A stretch of 64,000 nt of DNA from Elusimicrobiota bacterium (GTDB lineage Bacteria; Elusimicrobiota; Elusimicrobia; UBA1565): positions 248,001 to 312,000 of the forward strand of contig JBAZVI010000001.1 of NCBI GenBank assembly GCA_041660925.1, given 5' to 3'. A program made the translations under genes and the position numbers. How positions within the stretch are numbered: the stretch's first letter is position 1; every line of letters starts with the position of its first letter. The notes beneath the pieces were generated by a model that did not search any database, was not told the origin of the DNA, and saw nothing but the letters and a program-made list of their open reading frames with translations. This document shows positions 33,563-42,342 of the stretch, piece after piece.

Positions 33563-34840
33563 ATGGAGAAGGAGAAGGACCGCCCCATCCCCCCCCTGCG
33601 CGGAGACGTCGAGCCCGTCCCGGTCGACGCCGAAGGACGCAAGATGTTCGCCCTCCACGACCCCGAGGGGATCGCGCGGCGCACCGTGGCGCTCTCCCCG
33701 GCGGGCATGGCGCTGGCGACCATATTCGACGGCCGGCATACCGCGGAGGACATCCGGACCTTCCTGCGCGAGCGCATGAAGGTGGAGCTGACCCTCGAGC
33801 AGATCCTCTCCATCGCGCTCGAGCTCGAGAAGGAGGACCTCCTCGAGACCGAGAAGGTCCTGCTCGCGCGCAAGCGCATCCTCGACGAGTTCCTCCAGAA
33901 CCCCGTGCGCAAGGCGACGCTCGCGGGCTCCGGCTACCCGGAGAAGCCCTCCGAGCTCTCCGCCCTCTTCGCGAAGCTGATGGTGGAGGACGCGCGCGGG
34001 CCGAAGAAGCCCGTCCCGGAGAAGCCCACCCGGAAGGCCCCGCCGGTCGGCCTCGTCGCGCCCCACATCGACTTCGAGCGCGGCGGTCCCGTCTACGCAT
34101 GGAGCTATCAGGCCCTCTCCGAGTGCCCGCCGCCCGACCTCGTCGTGGCGCTCGGCGTCGCGCACGCCTCGCCCGACTCGCCGTGGACGCTCACGCGCAA
34201 GGACTACGACACGCCCTACGGCCCCATGAAGACGAGCCCTGAGCTCTACCGGGACTTCAAGGACCTGCTCTGGTACGACCCCGCGGCCGACGAATGGGTC
34301 CACCGCCGCGAGCACTCCCTCGAGTTCCAGGCGCTCTGGCTCAAGTCGCTCTGGGGCGAGAAGGCGCCGCCGTGGCTGCCGGTGCTCGTCTCGAGCTTCG
34401 AGCGCTTCTGCACGGACAAGGCCCCCTCCTCCATCGAGACCGTGGAGAAAGCCCTCTCAGCGCTCGGGACGCGGCTGGCCAAGCGCGCGAAGAAGGGGCG
34501 GATCATGATCCTCGCCGGGGTGGACCTCGCGCATGTCGGGCCGAAGTTCGGCGACGAGCTCGAGCTCACCCCCGAGCTCCGCAAGAAGATCGAGGCGGAG
34601 GACCGCGCGACGCTCGCGAAGGCCCTCGCGCTCGATGCCGACGGCTTCTACCTCTCCGGCTCGGGGGACGGCGCCTGGCGGCACCTCTGCGGGCTCTCCG
34701 CCCTCTACACCGCCGTGCGCTGGATGAAGGCCCTGGGCGCCCAGCCCGGGACCCTGCTGGGCTACGCGCAAGGCGACGATCCCCAGGGCGGGGTCGTGTC
34801 CTTCGCCTCGGCCTATTTCCCCACGAAACTCGACGCCTGA
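33563..34840 (+). CDS. MEMO-family (AmmeMemoRadiSam B) protein with PqqD-like N-terminus
   Basis: 425 aa. The C-terminal 275 residues are a MEMO1-type domain (VGLVAPHIDFERGG, VVALGVAH, REHSLEFQALWLKSLW, VDLAHVGPKFG), related to LigB dioxygenases with potential metal-binding His residues. The N-terminal 110 residues (LSPAGMALATIFDGRHTAEDIRTFL ... LELEKEDLLE) look like a PqqD-type winged-helix, a domain that usually presents peptides to radical SAM enzymes. AmmeMemoRadiSam systems pair MEMO with a radical SAM protein; none adjoins here. TAAGAT ends 6 nt before the ATG. The gene starts 25 nt after the transglycosylase. Confidence 0.88.
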   Translation: MEKEKDRPIPPLRGDVEPVPVDAEGRKMFALHDPEGIARRTVALSPAGMALATIFDGRHTAEDIRTFLRERMKVELTLEQILSIALELEKEDLLETEKVLLARKRILDEFLQNPVRKATLAGSGYPEKPSELSALFAKLMVEDARGPKKPVPEKPTRKAPPVGLVAPHIDFERGGPVYAWSYQALSECPPPDLVVALGVAHASPDSPWTLTRKDYDTPYGPMKTSPELYRDFKDLLWYDPAADEWVHRREHSLEFQALWLKSLWGEKAPPWLPVLVSSFERFCTDKAPSSIETVEKALSALGTRLAKRAKKGRIMILAGVDLAHVGPKFGDELELTPELRKKIEAEDRATLAKALALDADGFYLSGSGDGAWRHLCGLSALYTAVRWMKALGAQPGTLLGYAQGDDPQGGVVSFASAYFPTKLDA

Positions 34841-34849
34841 GCGTCGAGT
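34822..34849 (+). repeat. 28-bp direct repeat, left copy
   Basis: CACGAAACT followed by CGACGCCTGAGCGTCGAGT, spanning the MEMO stop codon. It recurs at 37147-37174 with two mismatches. Its core CGACGC-CTGA-GCGTCG is a hairpin. The pair brackets the prolyl oligopeptidase gene. Confidence 0.9.
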
Positions 34850-34946
34850 GTTCGGCGAACGAGTCCACTCATTCCATGAAACCGACCCCAAGCGCCGTTA
34901 TGCGCGGGAGGAGTACGCGGACGCAGGCACTTGCTACAATCATCGG

Positions 34947-37046
34947 ATGGTGCCCCCCCCCCTCACGCGTCTGGCGTTGATTCTTCTGCTCTCGCAGTCC
35001 GCGGCATCTCTCGCCTTGGGAGGCTCCTACCCCGCGACGCGGACGGTCGAGGTCTCGGAAACTTTCCACGGGACCGAGGTGAAGGATCCCTACCGCTGGC
35101 TCGAGGAGATGACGTCCGAGGAAGTCCATCGGTGGGTGCTCAAGCAGAACGAGGCCGCTCGCGCCCTCATCGACCAGGTCCCGGAGCGCGAGCGAATCCG
35201 CAAGCGTCTCACCGAGCTCTGGAACTACGAACGGTACTCGGTCCCGGAAAAACACGGCAAGCGCTACTTTTATACCCACAACTCGGGTCTTCAGAACCAA
35301 CCCGTATTCTTCGTGTCCGAAGACCTGCGGAATCCCGAAAAAGTCCTGCTCGATCCCAATACGCTGAGCCCGGACGGCACGATCTCCGTGAGCAAGACCT
35401 CGGTCAGCCGGGACGGCGAACTGTTCGCGTATGCGCTGAGCCGCTCCGGCTCCGACCAGCTCGAATGGAAAGTCCGGGATGTCTCCACCGGCAAGGATTT
35501 GCAGGACTCGATCCTGAAGTCCAAGCATGCGCCGGTGCGCTGGGCTCATGACGGCAGCGGTTTTTATTACCTCAAATTCGAAGAATCCGGCATCAACCGT
35601 CTGTACTTCCATCTCCTGGGCGCTCCGCAGGTGGAGGACAAGATCGTCTACGAGCATCCCTCGAACAAGAAGGATTACATCACACCGCAGATTTCCGAGG
35701 ACGGCCGCTATCTGATCCTCTTCGTGCACGGCGGGAGCAGCAAAGACACGAGGGTCTACTTCGCCGACCTGAAGGCCTCCGGAGACGCTCCCAGGGTGCT
35801 CCCGATCGTCGAGAAAGCCGAGGGCCGTTTCTCGTTCTTGGGGAACATCGGCGCCCGTCTGATCTTCCACACCTCGCTCGACGCGCCACGCGGCAGGATC
35901 GTTTCCATCGACACCTCCGCCGCTCCCTACGGATGGAAGACGCTGGTGGCCGAGGGCGCCGACACGATCCAGGAGGCCCGGCTCGTCAACCATCGTCTCA
36001 TCCTCGCCTACATCAAGAACGCGACCGCACGGCTCCGAGTGTTCGACGAAAATGGCAAGCCGACTCGCGACGCCGCGCTGCCGGTGCCGCTTTCCGGCAT
36101 CTCCGCGCTGGTCGGCAACCCCTCGGACGAGCGCGCGTTCTTCCAGATCACGAGCCTGACGACGCCCTCGTCGGTGTTCAGCCTCGACCCGATCAGCGGC
36201 GAGGCGTCTGCGGTGTGGAAGCTCAAACTCCTGTTCGAGCCCGGAGATTTCACGGCGACCCAGGTGTTCTTCACGAGCAAGGACGGGACGAAGGTCCCGA
36301 TGACGATCGCCCGCAAGAAAGGCGTCCCCCTCGACGGCTCCGCTCCGACGATCCTCTACGGCTACGGCGGGTTCAACTACATCACTCCGCCCTCGTTCAG
36401 CGTGCGCAACATCCAATGGATGGAGATGGGAGGGATCTACGCCTACGCCAACATCCGAGGAGGCGGCGAGTACGGTGAGGCGTGGCACCAGGCCGGCATC
36501 AAGACCCGCAAGCAGAACGTCTTCGATGATTTCATCGCGGCCGCCGAATGGCTGATCGCCGGCAAGTACACCTCGACCCCCAAGCTCGCCATCTCCGGCT
36601 CCTCCAACGGCGGGCTTCTGGTCGGCGCGTGCATGACCCAGCGGCCGGACCTCTTCGGCGCCGCCCTCCCGGACGTGGGGGTGCTGGACATGCTCCGCTT
36701 CCAGATGTTCACCGAGGGGCCCGAGTGGACCGTGGACTACGGGGAGATCGCCAAACCCGAGGAGTTCAAGGCGCTCCTCGCTTATTCACCTTACCATAAC
36801 ATCCGCCCGGGGACCGCGTACCCTCCCGCCCTGATCACCGCCTCGGAGTCCGATGACCGCGTCGTCCCCGCGCACAGCTACAAGTTCGCGGCCCGTCTTC
36901 AGGCCGCGCAGTCCGGCGAGAACCCCATCCTGCTCAGGATCGAGACCAAGGCCGGACACGGAGCGGGAACGCCCACCTCGAAGATGATCGAGAAGTCCGC
37001 GGACGTCGGGGCGTTCCTGATCAAAGCGCTCAATATCAAGAGATGA
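34947..37046 (+). CDS. Prolyl oligopeptidase (S9A), exported
   Basis: 699 aa with signal peptide LALILLLSQSAASLALG. Residues about 60-410 form the beta-propeller lid and the C-terminal 270 the alpha/beta hydrolase. Catalytic Ser is in GSSNGGLL, Asp in ASESDDRVVP and His in KAGHGAGTP, with the diagnostic GGFNYITPPSF and NIRGGGEYGEAWHQAG. It cleaves short peptides after proline, here probably in the periplasm. TACAAT ends 6 nt before the ATG. Base composition is visibly less GC-rich than the neighbours, and the gene sits between 28-bp direct repeats, both signs of acquisition. Confidence 0.97.
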   Translation: MVPPPLTRLALILLLSQSAASLALGGSYPATRTVEVSETFHGTEVKDPYRWLEEMTSEEVHRWVLKQNEAARALIDQVPERERIRKRLTELWNYERYSVPEKHGKRYFYTHNSGLQNQPVFFVSEDLRNPEKVLLDPNTLSPDGTISVSKTSVSRDGELFAYALSRSGSDQLEWKVRDVSTGKDLQDSILKSKHAPVRWAHDGSGFYYLKFEESGINRLYFHLLGAPQVEDKIVYEHPSNKKDYITPQISEDGRYLILFVHGGSSKDTRVYFADLKASGDAPRVLPIVEKAEGRFSFLGNIGARLIFHTSLDAPRGRIVSIDTSAAPYGWKTLVAEGADTIQEARLVNHRLILAYIKNATARLRVFDENGKPTRDAALPVPLSGISALVGNPSDERAFFQITSLTTPSSVFSLDPISGEASAVWKLKLLFEPGDFTATQVFFTSKDGTKVPMTIARKKGVPLDGSAPTILYGYGGFNYITPPSFSVRNIQWMEMGGIYAYANIRGGGEYGEAWHQAGIKTRKQNVFDDFIAAAEWLIAGKYTSTPKLAISGSSNGGLLVGACMTQRPDLFGAALPDVGVLDMLRFQMFTEGPEWTVDYGEIAKPEEFKALLAYSPYHNIRPGTAYPPALITASESDDRVVPAHSYKFAARLQAAQSGENPILLRIETKAGHGAGTPTSKMIEKSADVGAFLIKALNIKR

Positions 37047-37146
37047 ACCGGCGCCTTCATACGGTGCCTGGGGTCAGCTGAGTGGAAGCAGTGGAACTCT
37101 TCGGGCCTTGCGTCGAAATCCATCATCAACAGCCAACCAGAGGGCT

Positions 37147-37174
37147 CACGAAAGCCGACGCCTGAGCGTCGAGT
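37147..37174 (+). repeat. 28-bp direct repeat, right copy
   Basis: CACGAAAGC followed by CGACGCCTGAGCGTCGAGT; 26 of 28 positions match the left copy at 34822. Nothing else is apparent between the oligopeptidase and the PHP gene. Confidence 0.9.
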
Positions 37175-37180
37175 CTCGTG

Positions 37181-37972
37181 CTAGAGCGGGACAGCGATGC
37201 GGCGGCGGCGCTCGTAGCGGACCGTCTCCGTGTAGCCGCATTCGCGCGCGAGTTCCCGCGCGCGGACGAAGCCCCGGGACAGGTTCTCCGCCTCGTGGGC
37301 GTCCGCGTTGATGACGATGGGGATGGAGCGCGCGCGGGCCTCGCGCAGGAGCGCGGCGCTCGGATACGATTCCTGCGCCGGAAGGTACCAGCCCGAGGTG
37401 TTGATCTCGATGGCCATGTCCGCCGCGGCGATGGCGCCGAGCGCCGACCGCGCCCCCCGCGAGACCGCCTCGGAGTCCCGACAGCCGAAGCGCTTGGGCA
37501 GGTCGAGGTGCGCGGCGAAATCGAAGACCCGGCTCTCGGCCATCTGCCGCACGAGCTCCCAGTAGAGGTCCCACTTGGCCTGCCGCTCCTCCGGCAGGAG
37601 CTTCTCCCAGTCCTCCCGCGAGGAATCCACCATGAAGCCGCCGGCGAAGTGCACCGAGCCGATGACATAGTCGAAAGGATGGGCCTCCAGCATGGGGCGC
37701 AGGCGTTCGACCGTCTCGGGGAAGAAGTCGGCCTCGAGGCCGAGGCGCAGAGTCGGCTCGGCGCTCCGCGCGGCCTCCTGGACCTCGCGCACATAGGCGC
37801 CCAGGCAGTCGTAGGTCATCCCCCAGCGGAAGACCTTCCCCTCCGGATGGAGGACCAGGTGGTCGGAGATCCCGACCTCGGTGAGCTTGAGGACGCGCGC
37901 GGCCTCGAGGAGCTCCGCGATGTCCTGGCGGCCGTCGCTGAGGACGGTGTGGTTGTGATAGGAAGTGGCCAT
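37181..37972 (-). CDS. PHP-family phosphoesterase, histidinol-phosphatase-like
   Basis: 263 aa. PHP-domain metal-binding motifs are in order: SYHNHTVLSDG (HxH), GISDHLVLH, GLEADFF, IGSVHFAGG, FAAHLDLPKRFG and INADAHE. This layout fits HisK-type histidinol phosphatases as well as other PHP phosphoesterases, and no other histidine genes are nearby, so the substrate is left open. Its ATG overlaps the stop of the upstream membrane protein gene (TGATG), so translation is coupled. Confidence 0.85.
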   Translation of the reverse strand: MATSYHNHTVLSDGRQDIAELLEAARVLKLTEVGISDHLVLHPEGKVFRWGMTYDCLGAYVREVQEAARSAEPTLRLGLEADFFPETVERLRPMLEAHPFDYVIGSVHFAGGFMVDSSREDWEKLLPEERQAKWDLYWELVRQMAESRVFDFAAHLDLPKRFGCRDSEAVSRGARSALGAIAAADMAIEINTSGWYLPAQESYPSAALLREARARSIPIVINADAHEAENLSRGFVRARELARECGYTETVRYERRRRIAVPL

Positions 37973-38469
37973 CAGCCGCCCTTGGCCGCCAGGATCCCCG
38001 CGAAGACCAGCGCTCCCTGGAGGCAGGCGAGCGTCAGGGTGACCTTCAGCCCCAGCATGAGCGCGTGGCCGATGGAGGAGATGCCGAAGAAGAGCGCGAA
38101 GAGGAGGCAGAGGACGAAGCCGACCGTCGCCCAGGCCGAGACGTTGTAGAGGTGGGCGAGCCGCTCGCGCTTGGGCGAGCGCTCCCAGGCGGTCATGAGG
38201 GAGTCGGCGGGCGCCGCCTTCTCGCGCAACTCCTCGGCCTTCTCCCGGGCGGAGTCGAGCGCGTCCTCGGCGGCCGACTGGAGCTTGCGGAAGCCCTTGC
38301 GCTCGTGGAGGCGCTCATAGACCGCTCCGCCCGGCGCGAGCACCCAGCGCTCGTAGGCCGCGCCCGCCTTGCCGTGCGGAGCCCAGGATAGGAGGGCGGC
38401 GCTCGAGCCCGCGGCGGCGCCCGCGCAGACGGCGGCGGCGACGAGCGAGTGCAGAAGGTGGCTCTTCAT
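37972..38469 (-). CDS. Small membrane protein of unknown function
   Basis: 165 aa. A signal-anchor or first helix at 8-28 (VAAAVCAGAAAGSSAALLSW), a charged coiled middle (RKLQSAAEDALDSAREKAEELREKA) and two C-terminal membrane helices (WATVGFVLCLLFALFFGI; VTLTLACLQGALVFAGIL). CATAAT ends 7 nt before the ATG. Translationally coupled to the PHP gene. No family recognised. Confidence 0.7.
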   Translation of the reverse strand: MKSHLLHSLVAAAVCAGAAAGSSAALLSWAPHGKAGAAYERWVLAPGGAVYERLHERKGFRKLQSAAEDALDSAREKAEELREKAAPADSLMTAWERSPKRERLAHLYNVSAWATVGFVLCLLFALFFGISSIGHALMLGLKVTLTLACLQGALVFAGILAAKGG

Positions 38470-38628
38470 AAAGGAGATTATGCCGATTCCGGCTCCCCGA
38501 CGCCATAGGGCCGCTATATCGCCCCATCTGAGCGATAAAACCTCAATGGTGCCTGACGTCAACTTATGCGACTTTTGGGGAGGGCGTCCGGCTGAACAAG
38601 TTGCGAAAGGCAACGTCCGACGCCGGAA

Positions 38629-38663
38629 AAGAGAGCCGGGGCCGTACGGGCCCCGGCGCTCTT
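38629..38663 (-). terminator. Terminator of the exported protein gene at 38.7 kb
   Basis: GC stem around GCCGGGGCC/GGGCCCCGGC with GTAC centre; minus-strand read-out ends TCTCTTTTCC. The rest of 38470-38680 holds nothing recognisable. Confidence 0.8.
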
Positions 38664-38680
38664 GCGGCGTCGAACGGAAC

Positions 38681-39529
38681 CTACTGCCAGAAGTAGAGGT
38701 TCGCCTGCCAGCGGTACTCAGGGAGGGATTCGGGGGCGATGGGGTGCACGCGCACCGCGATCATCTTCTTGCCCATCTCGACGAGGAGCCCCTGCCTCTT
38801 GGCCACCTTCACGTCGAGCTCGTCCTGGGTCCGCCCGATGAGGCTCACCATGCCGAGCTCGGGGCCGATGTACACCCGCATCCAGTCGCGCGGCTTCTGC
38901 ACGACCTGCAGCGGGAGGCCGGCGAGGGCGTCATCGTCGATGTCCTCCCCGTAATGGAGGATGCGCACGAGCTTCTCGTCCTCGGTCCGCGCCTCCTTCT
39001 TCGCAAGGTAGTAGACCGACCAGGTCGGGAGCATCCCCTCGAGTTCCTCGCGCCAGGCGGCGACCGGCTTGAGGCCGGCCTTCTCCATCGCGGCGACGGT
39101 CATCTCGCGGTTGGCGAGGAGGTCGGCCGGGTCCTTCGGCTTGAACTGCTTCGGGTCGGCCATGAACTCGCGCAGGACGAGGCCCTGCGGAGCGTCGTAC
39201 GGAAGGGTGTAGATCCCGTGCTCGAAGGTCGGACGCCCGGCGCTCAGGCCCGCCGAGGCCAGGACGCGCGTCCAGAGCGCGACCGCCTCCTGATACTGCT
39301 CCGGGGTGTCGGCGAAGCCGATGAGCTTGTCGGTCCCGCAGCGCGGGAGCAGATGGACCGCCGTGACGAGGTCGCGGGGCTCGCCCGCGACGACGGGAAC
39401 GCCTTCGGCCTTCGCGGCGGCGACGGCCTTGAAGCCGGGGTAGGAGAAGCCGGTCGAGCCGAGATACGGCGCGCTCGCGGCCTGTGCGGACGCCGCGGCG
39501 AAGAACAGGACGGCGACGAGGGTCTTCAT
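38681..39529 (-). CDS. Exported protein of unknown function
   Basis: 282 aa from ATG 39529 with signal peptide KTLVAVLFFAAASAQA. The mature protein is a mixed alpha/beta domain with one Cys (LLPRCGTDKL) and recurring EWR/WQ aromatic positions near the end (PEYRWQANLYFW). No family recognised. A TATAAT lies 35 nt upstream of the ATG with a 12-bp palindrome GACCTCGAGGTC directly after it, and GGAG precedes the start: a conventional, possibly regulated promoter. Confidence 0.72.
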   Translation of the reverse strand: MKTLVAVLFFAAASAQAASAPYLGSTGFSYPGFKAVAAAKAEGVPVVAGEPRDLVTAVHLLPRCGTDKLIGFADTPEQYQEAVALWTRVLASAGLSAGRPTFEHGIYTLPYDAPQGLVLREFMADPKQFKPKDPADLLANREMTVAAMEKAGLKPVAAWREELEGMLPTWSVYYLAKKEARTEDEKLVRILHYGEDIDDDALAGLPLQVVQKPRDWMRVYIGPELGMVSLIGRTQDELDVKVAKRQGLLVEMGKKMIAVRVHPIAPESLPEYRWQANLYFWQ

Positions 39530-39551
39530 GCGCTCTGCCTCCGAGGTCGAG

Positions 39552-39569
39552 GACCTCGAGGTCATTATA
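39552..39569 (-). promoter_or_regulatory. Promoter with palindrome
   Basis: On the minus strand TATAAT is followed immediately by GACCTCGAGGTC, a perfect 12-bp palindrome sitting at the expected transcription start; possible operator. Confidence 0.5.
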
Positions 39570-39620
39570 GCACCGGAAAGGCCCTCTTGGGCCCTAGGGC
39601 CCAGGCCGCGCCTGGGCCCT

Positions 39621-39910
39621 AGGAGTCCGTCCGAGTAATAGCGTATTCCCCGGAGGCCCAAGCCTGAGCCGTGCGCAAGGCGCGACGAGCGAGCATAGCC
39701 CCGCTATGTGAGCGAGGAGCAACGCGGCGCACGGCCGGGATGGGGCCTCCCGCTCTTCCTCAGAAGTCATGGGAGGAGCGGGTCGCGCGCTATCGGGCTG
39801 CGACGGCGTCGCTCGTCGCTTACATAGCCGCAGCTATGCGCGCTCCTCGCTCCTTGTCTCGCTCCAATAGCGCGCGACCGGAGAACATGCTATTACTCGG
39901 ACGGACTCCT
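39621..39910. mobile_element. MITE-like element, copy 2 (290 bp)
   Basis: Same perfect 20-bp terminal inverted repeats as copy 1 (39621-39640 and 39891-39910), here extended by flanking CCT/AGG. The interior is longer and full of hairpins, including CATAGCC-CC-GCTATG-type and CATAGCC-GCA-GCTATG motifs. No coding capacity. It separates the exported protein gene from the B12 receptor gene. Confidence 0.88.
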
Positions 39911-39928
39911 AGGGGACGCTCCGTCCCC

Positions 39929-42055
39929 TCAGCGGGCCGAAGAGAGGAGGATCCTCTCCGGCTCCGCGGCGGTGGTGAAGCGCCAGCTCACCCCGCCGAA
40001 CACGCTGACGCCCGAGGCGGGGGTCACGAAGCGTTCCACGACACCCGCGTTCGTCGAGAGGATGCCGCGGACCGGGAACTTCCGGTCGAGCACGTTGCTC
40101 CCCTTCACGAAGAGCCGCCAGGGCCCGCGCTCATAGACGCCGCCCAGGCCGAGCGTGCAGTAGGCCGGCAGTTCCGCCTCGTCGTTGGCCTCGTCGCCCA
40201 GCAGATGCTGGCCGCCGACGCAGAGGCCGTCGGCGGAGGCGGTCCAGCCCTCGGCCGGGTGGACGCCGACCCCCGCGGAGATCCTGTGCTCCGGGACCAT
40301 GGGGAGGCGGTCCCCTTTATGGACCTGCTGGGTGACCGGCTGCCACAGGGAGTCGACCCACGGGGCCTTGTCGAGCGTCAGGTCGGACTGGAAGGTCGCG
40401 CGCGTGTAGGCGTGCTCGAGATGCGCCTCGAGCGTGCGGCCCCAGTTCCCCTTCAGCCCCCACTCGACGCCGAGGTGCCTCGTCGCCGAGATGTTGATGT
40501 TGCGCCCGTAGCCGTTGACGGGGTCGAAGACCGGGTAGATGTCGTCGAGCACGTCCTCCCGGTAGGCCGAGACGCGCAGACTCGCGGAGTCCCCCAGGAG
40601 CGCCTTGCCGCCGACCTCGTAGTTGCGGGCCTTGACGGGCTTGAGGATGCTCGTGGAGAAGGGCCCGATGGAAGAGACCTCGTTGACCGTCGGCGCGCGG
40701 AAGCCCTCCGAATAGAGGACATAGGCGCTGAGCGCGTCGCCGGCCGTGAAGTTCAGCCCGGCCCGGGGGTTCGTCCGATGGAAGGATTGCCGCCCGGAGT
40801 TCCCCGGCGTCACCCGGTCGTCGTAGTGCACGCGCGCCTGGTCGTAGCGGACGCCGGCGCTCAGCGAGACGCGGTCGGCGACGAGGTCCTGGACGTGCTC
40901 GGCGAAGAGCCCGAGCGACTCGTCGCGCGCGCGCGTATCGCTGCGGTAGGGGAAGCCCCCGAAGTCTCCCCGGCTCGAGGACTCCGCCTCGCTGCGGGAG
41001 AGCTCCACGCCCGCCGTCGTCACGCCGCGCCGCTCGAGGACCTCGGCGTCGCGGCTCAACTGGCCGGTGAGCCCCTGCGCCTTCATCGCCGCGAGCGACT
41101 CGGTCAGGGAATTGCGGCCGCGGTTGAGCGGCGTCGCCTCCCGGCGCTGGCGCAGATAGCCGTTGACCGCCGCGGAGAGGTCCCAGGGCAGGGCCTGGCG
41201 CTGGTTGTAGGTGAACATGTCCAGCTTCGCGACCGTGTCCACTTCCGAGACGTTGACGGTCGGGTCCTGCGCCGCCTCGCCCGAGGTCAGCGAACCCGGC
41301 TGCTGGAGCCGGTCGTCGGCCCGCGTGTAGGAGACCGCGAGGTCGGAGCGCTTGTCGACCCGGTAGCCCAGCTTCGCGAAGAGCGTGCTCACGCCCGCCT
41401 CCGAGTGACGGCGCCAGCCGCCGTCGTGCTCCTTCGACGCGGAGAGGAGCCAGTCGATGCTCCCCGCCGTATCGGAGACCTGCGCCCAGCCCTTCTTCCT
41501 CCGATGGCTCCCGAAGCCGTAGCCGGCCTCGGCCTCCAGGTCCTTGCCGCCGCGGCGCGTCGTCACGACGACGACGCCGCCGAGCGCGTTCTTGCCGTAG
41601 AGCGTGGACGGCCCGGGATGCACCTCGACGCGCTCGACGTCCTCGAGGGGGATGAGCTGCCAGTTGACCTGCCCGAGGTCGGCCTCGTTGACCCGGACGC
41701 CGTCGACGACGACGGCGACGGCCGGCGCGGGCTGCGCGTTGAAGCCGCGCAGGTCGAGGGTCGGCTGGAAGCCGTTGCCGATGCTGTCGAAGGAGTTGAC
41801 GCCGGCCTGCGCCGAGAGCAGCTCCGCGAGCGAACGGGCGCCGGAGGCCCGGATCGCCTCGCGCGTGTAGACGGCGACGCTCCCCGGCACGCGGGACTCG
41901 TCGAGCGGGGCGTCCGGGAGGCGCGCGGCGCCGAGGATCTCCCGGCGGACGGATTCCGGCTGGGCGGCGAACGACGCGGACGCGACCTCGACGGCGCGGA
42001 CGGGAACGGCGGCGGCCAGGACGAACGAGAGGACGGCGGCGATGCGCTTCTTCAT
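39929..42055 (-). CDS. TonB-dependent receptor, probable cobalamin transporter
   Basis: 708 aa with signal peptide MKKRIAAVLSFVLAAAVPVRA. The plug domain (VPGSVAVYTREAIRASGARSL ... LRGFNAQPAPAVAVVVDGVRVN ... IERVEV-like DVERVEVHPGPSTLYGKNALGGVV) is followed by a 22-strand-type barrel ending in an aromatic strand. It would import a large ligand across the outer membrane using TonB energy. A cobalamin riboswitch lies in its leader, strongly implying BtuB-like B12 or related corrinoid uptake. The periplasmic and inner-membrane B12 transport genes are not in the window. Confidence 0.93.
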   Translation of the reverse strand: MKKRIAAVLSFVLAAAVPVRAVEVASASFAAQPESVRREILGAARLPDAPLDESRVPGSVAVYTREAIRASGARSLAELLSAQAGVNSFDSIGNGFQPTLDLRGFNAQPAPAVAVVVDGVRVNEADLGQVNWQLIPLEDVERVEVHPGPSTLYGKNALGGVVVVTTRRGGKDLEAEAGYGFGSHRRKKGWAQVSDTAGSIDWLLSASKEHDGGWRRHSEAGVSTLFAKLGYRVDKRSDLAVSYTRADDRLQQPGSLTSGEAAQDPTVNVSEVDTVAKLDMFTYNQRQALPWDLSAAVNGYLRQRREATPLNRGRNSLTESLAAMKAQGLTGQLSRDAEVLERRGVTTAGVELSRSEAESSSRGDFGGFPYRSDTRARDESLGLFAEHVQDLVADRVSLSAGVRYDQARVHYDDRVTPGNSGRQSFHRTNPRAGLNFTAGDALSAYVLYSEGFRAPTVNEVSSIGPFSTSILKPVKARNYEVGGKALLGDSASLRVSAYREDVLDDIYPVFDPVNGYGRNINISATRHLGVEWGLKGNWGRTLEAHLEHAYTRATFQSDLTLDKAPWVDSLWQPVTQQVHKGDRLPMVPEHRISAGVGVHPAEGWTASADGLCVGGQHLLGDEANDEAELPAYCTLGLGGVYERGPWRLFVKGSNVLDRKFPVRGILSTNAGVVERFVTPASGVSVFGGVSWRFTTAAEPERILLSSAR

Positions 42056-42072
42056 GTACGGCCTCCAGGCAA

Positions 42073-42100
42073 CAAAAAACCCATCCTGCGGGGGATGGGC
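42073..42100 (-). terminator. Riboswitch expression-platform terminator
   Basis: On the minus strand CCCATCC-CCCGCA-GGATGGG followed by TTTTTT, located between the cobalamin riboswitch and the receptor start. Indicates control by premature transcription termination. Confidence 0.9.
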
Positions 42101-42164
42101 GATAGCGGACGACGGAAAAGCCGTCGTCACAGGGTCCATTTCTCCTTCCCGCGAAGGCACGACG

Positions 42165-42290
42165 AGCTTCCCGGCGGTCGACCGGACTAGCCGCGGCGCG
42201 AGCGCTTCAGACGCTCACGCGCGGATCACCGTTGCGGGGCAGCCCCGGGATCTCACCGGGTTCCTCCGCCAGGAAGGCACGGCTCAAAGA
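42165..42290 (-). ncRNA. Cobalamin riboswitch
   Basis: The minus strand shows the conserved core GGAACCCGGTGAGATCCC, then GGGGCTGCCCCGCAAC and GGTGAT, matching the adenosylcobalamin aptamer core, followed by a B12-box-like AGTCCGGTCGACCGCC. Limits are approximate. Binding of cobalamin would favour the downstream terminator and shut off the TonB receptor. A further hairpin GACGACGG-AAAAG-CCGTCGTC at 42108-42128 may be the antiterminator partner. Confidence 0.9.
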
Positions 42291-42342
42291 ACGGACGGCG
42301 CACGAGTGTCGCAAATACGGGGGAAGCCGTCAAACAGAGGCG

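Noticed and set aside
34822..37174. Composite transposon carrying the prolyl oligopeptidase
   Set aside because: The direct repeats are only 28 bp and no transposase or IS is present; described as an insertion of unknown mechanism instead.
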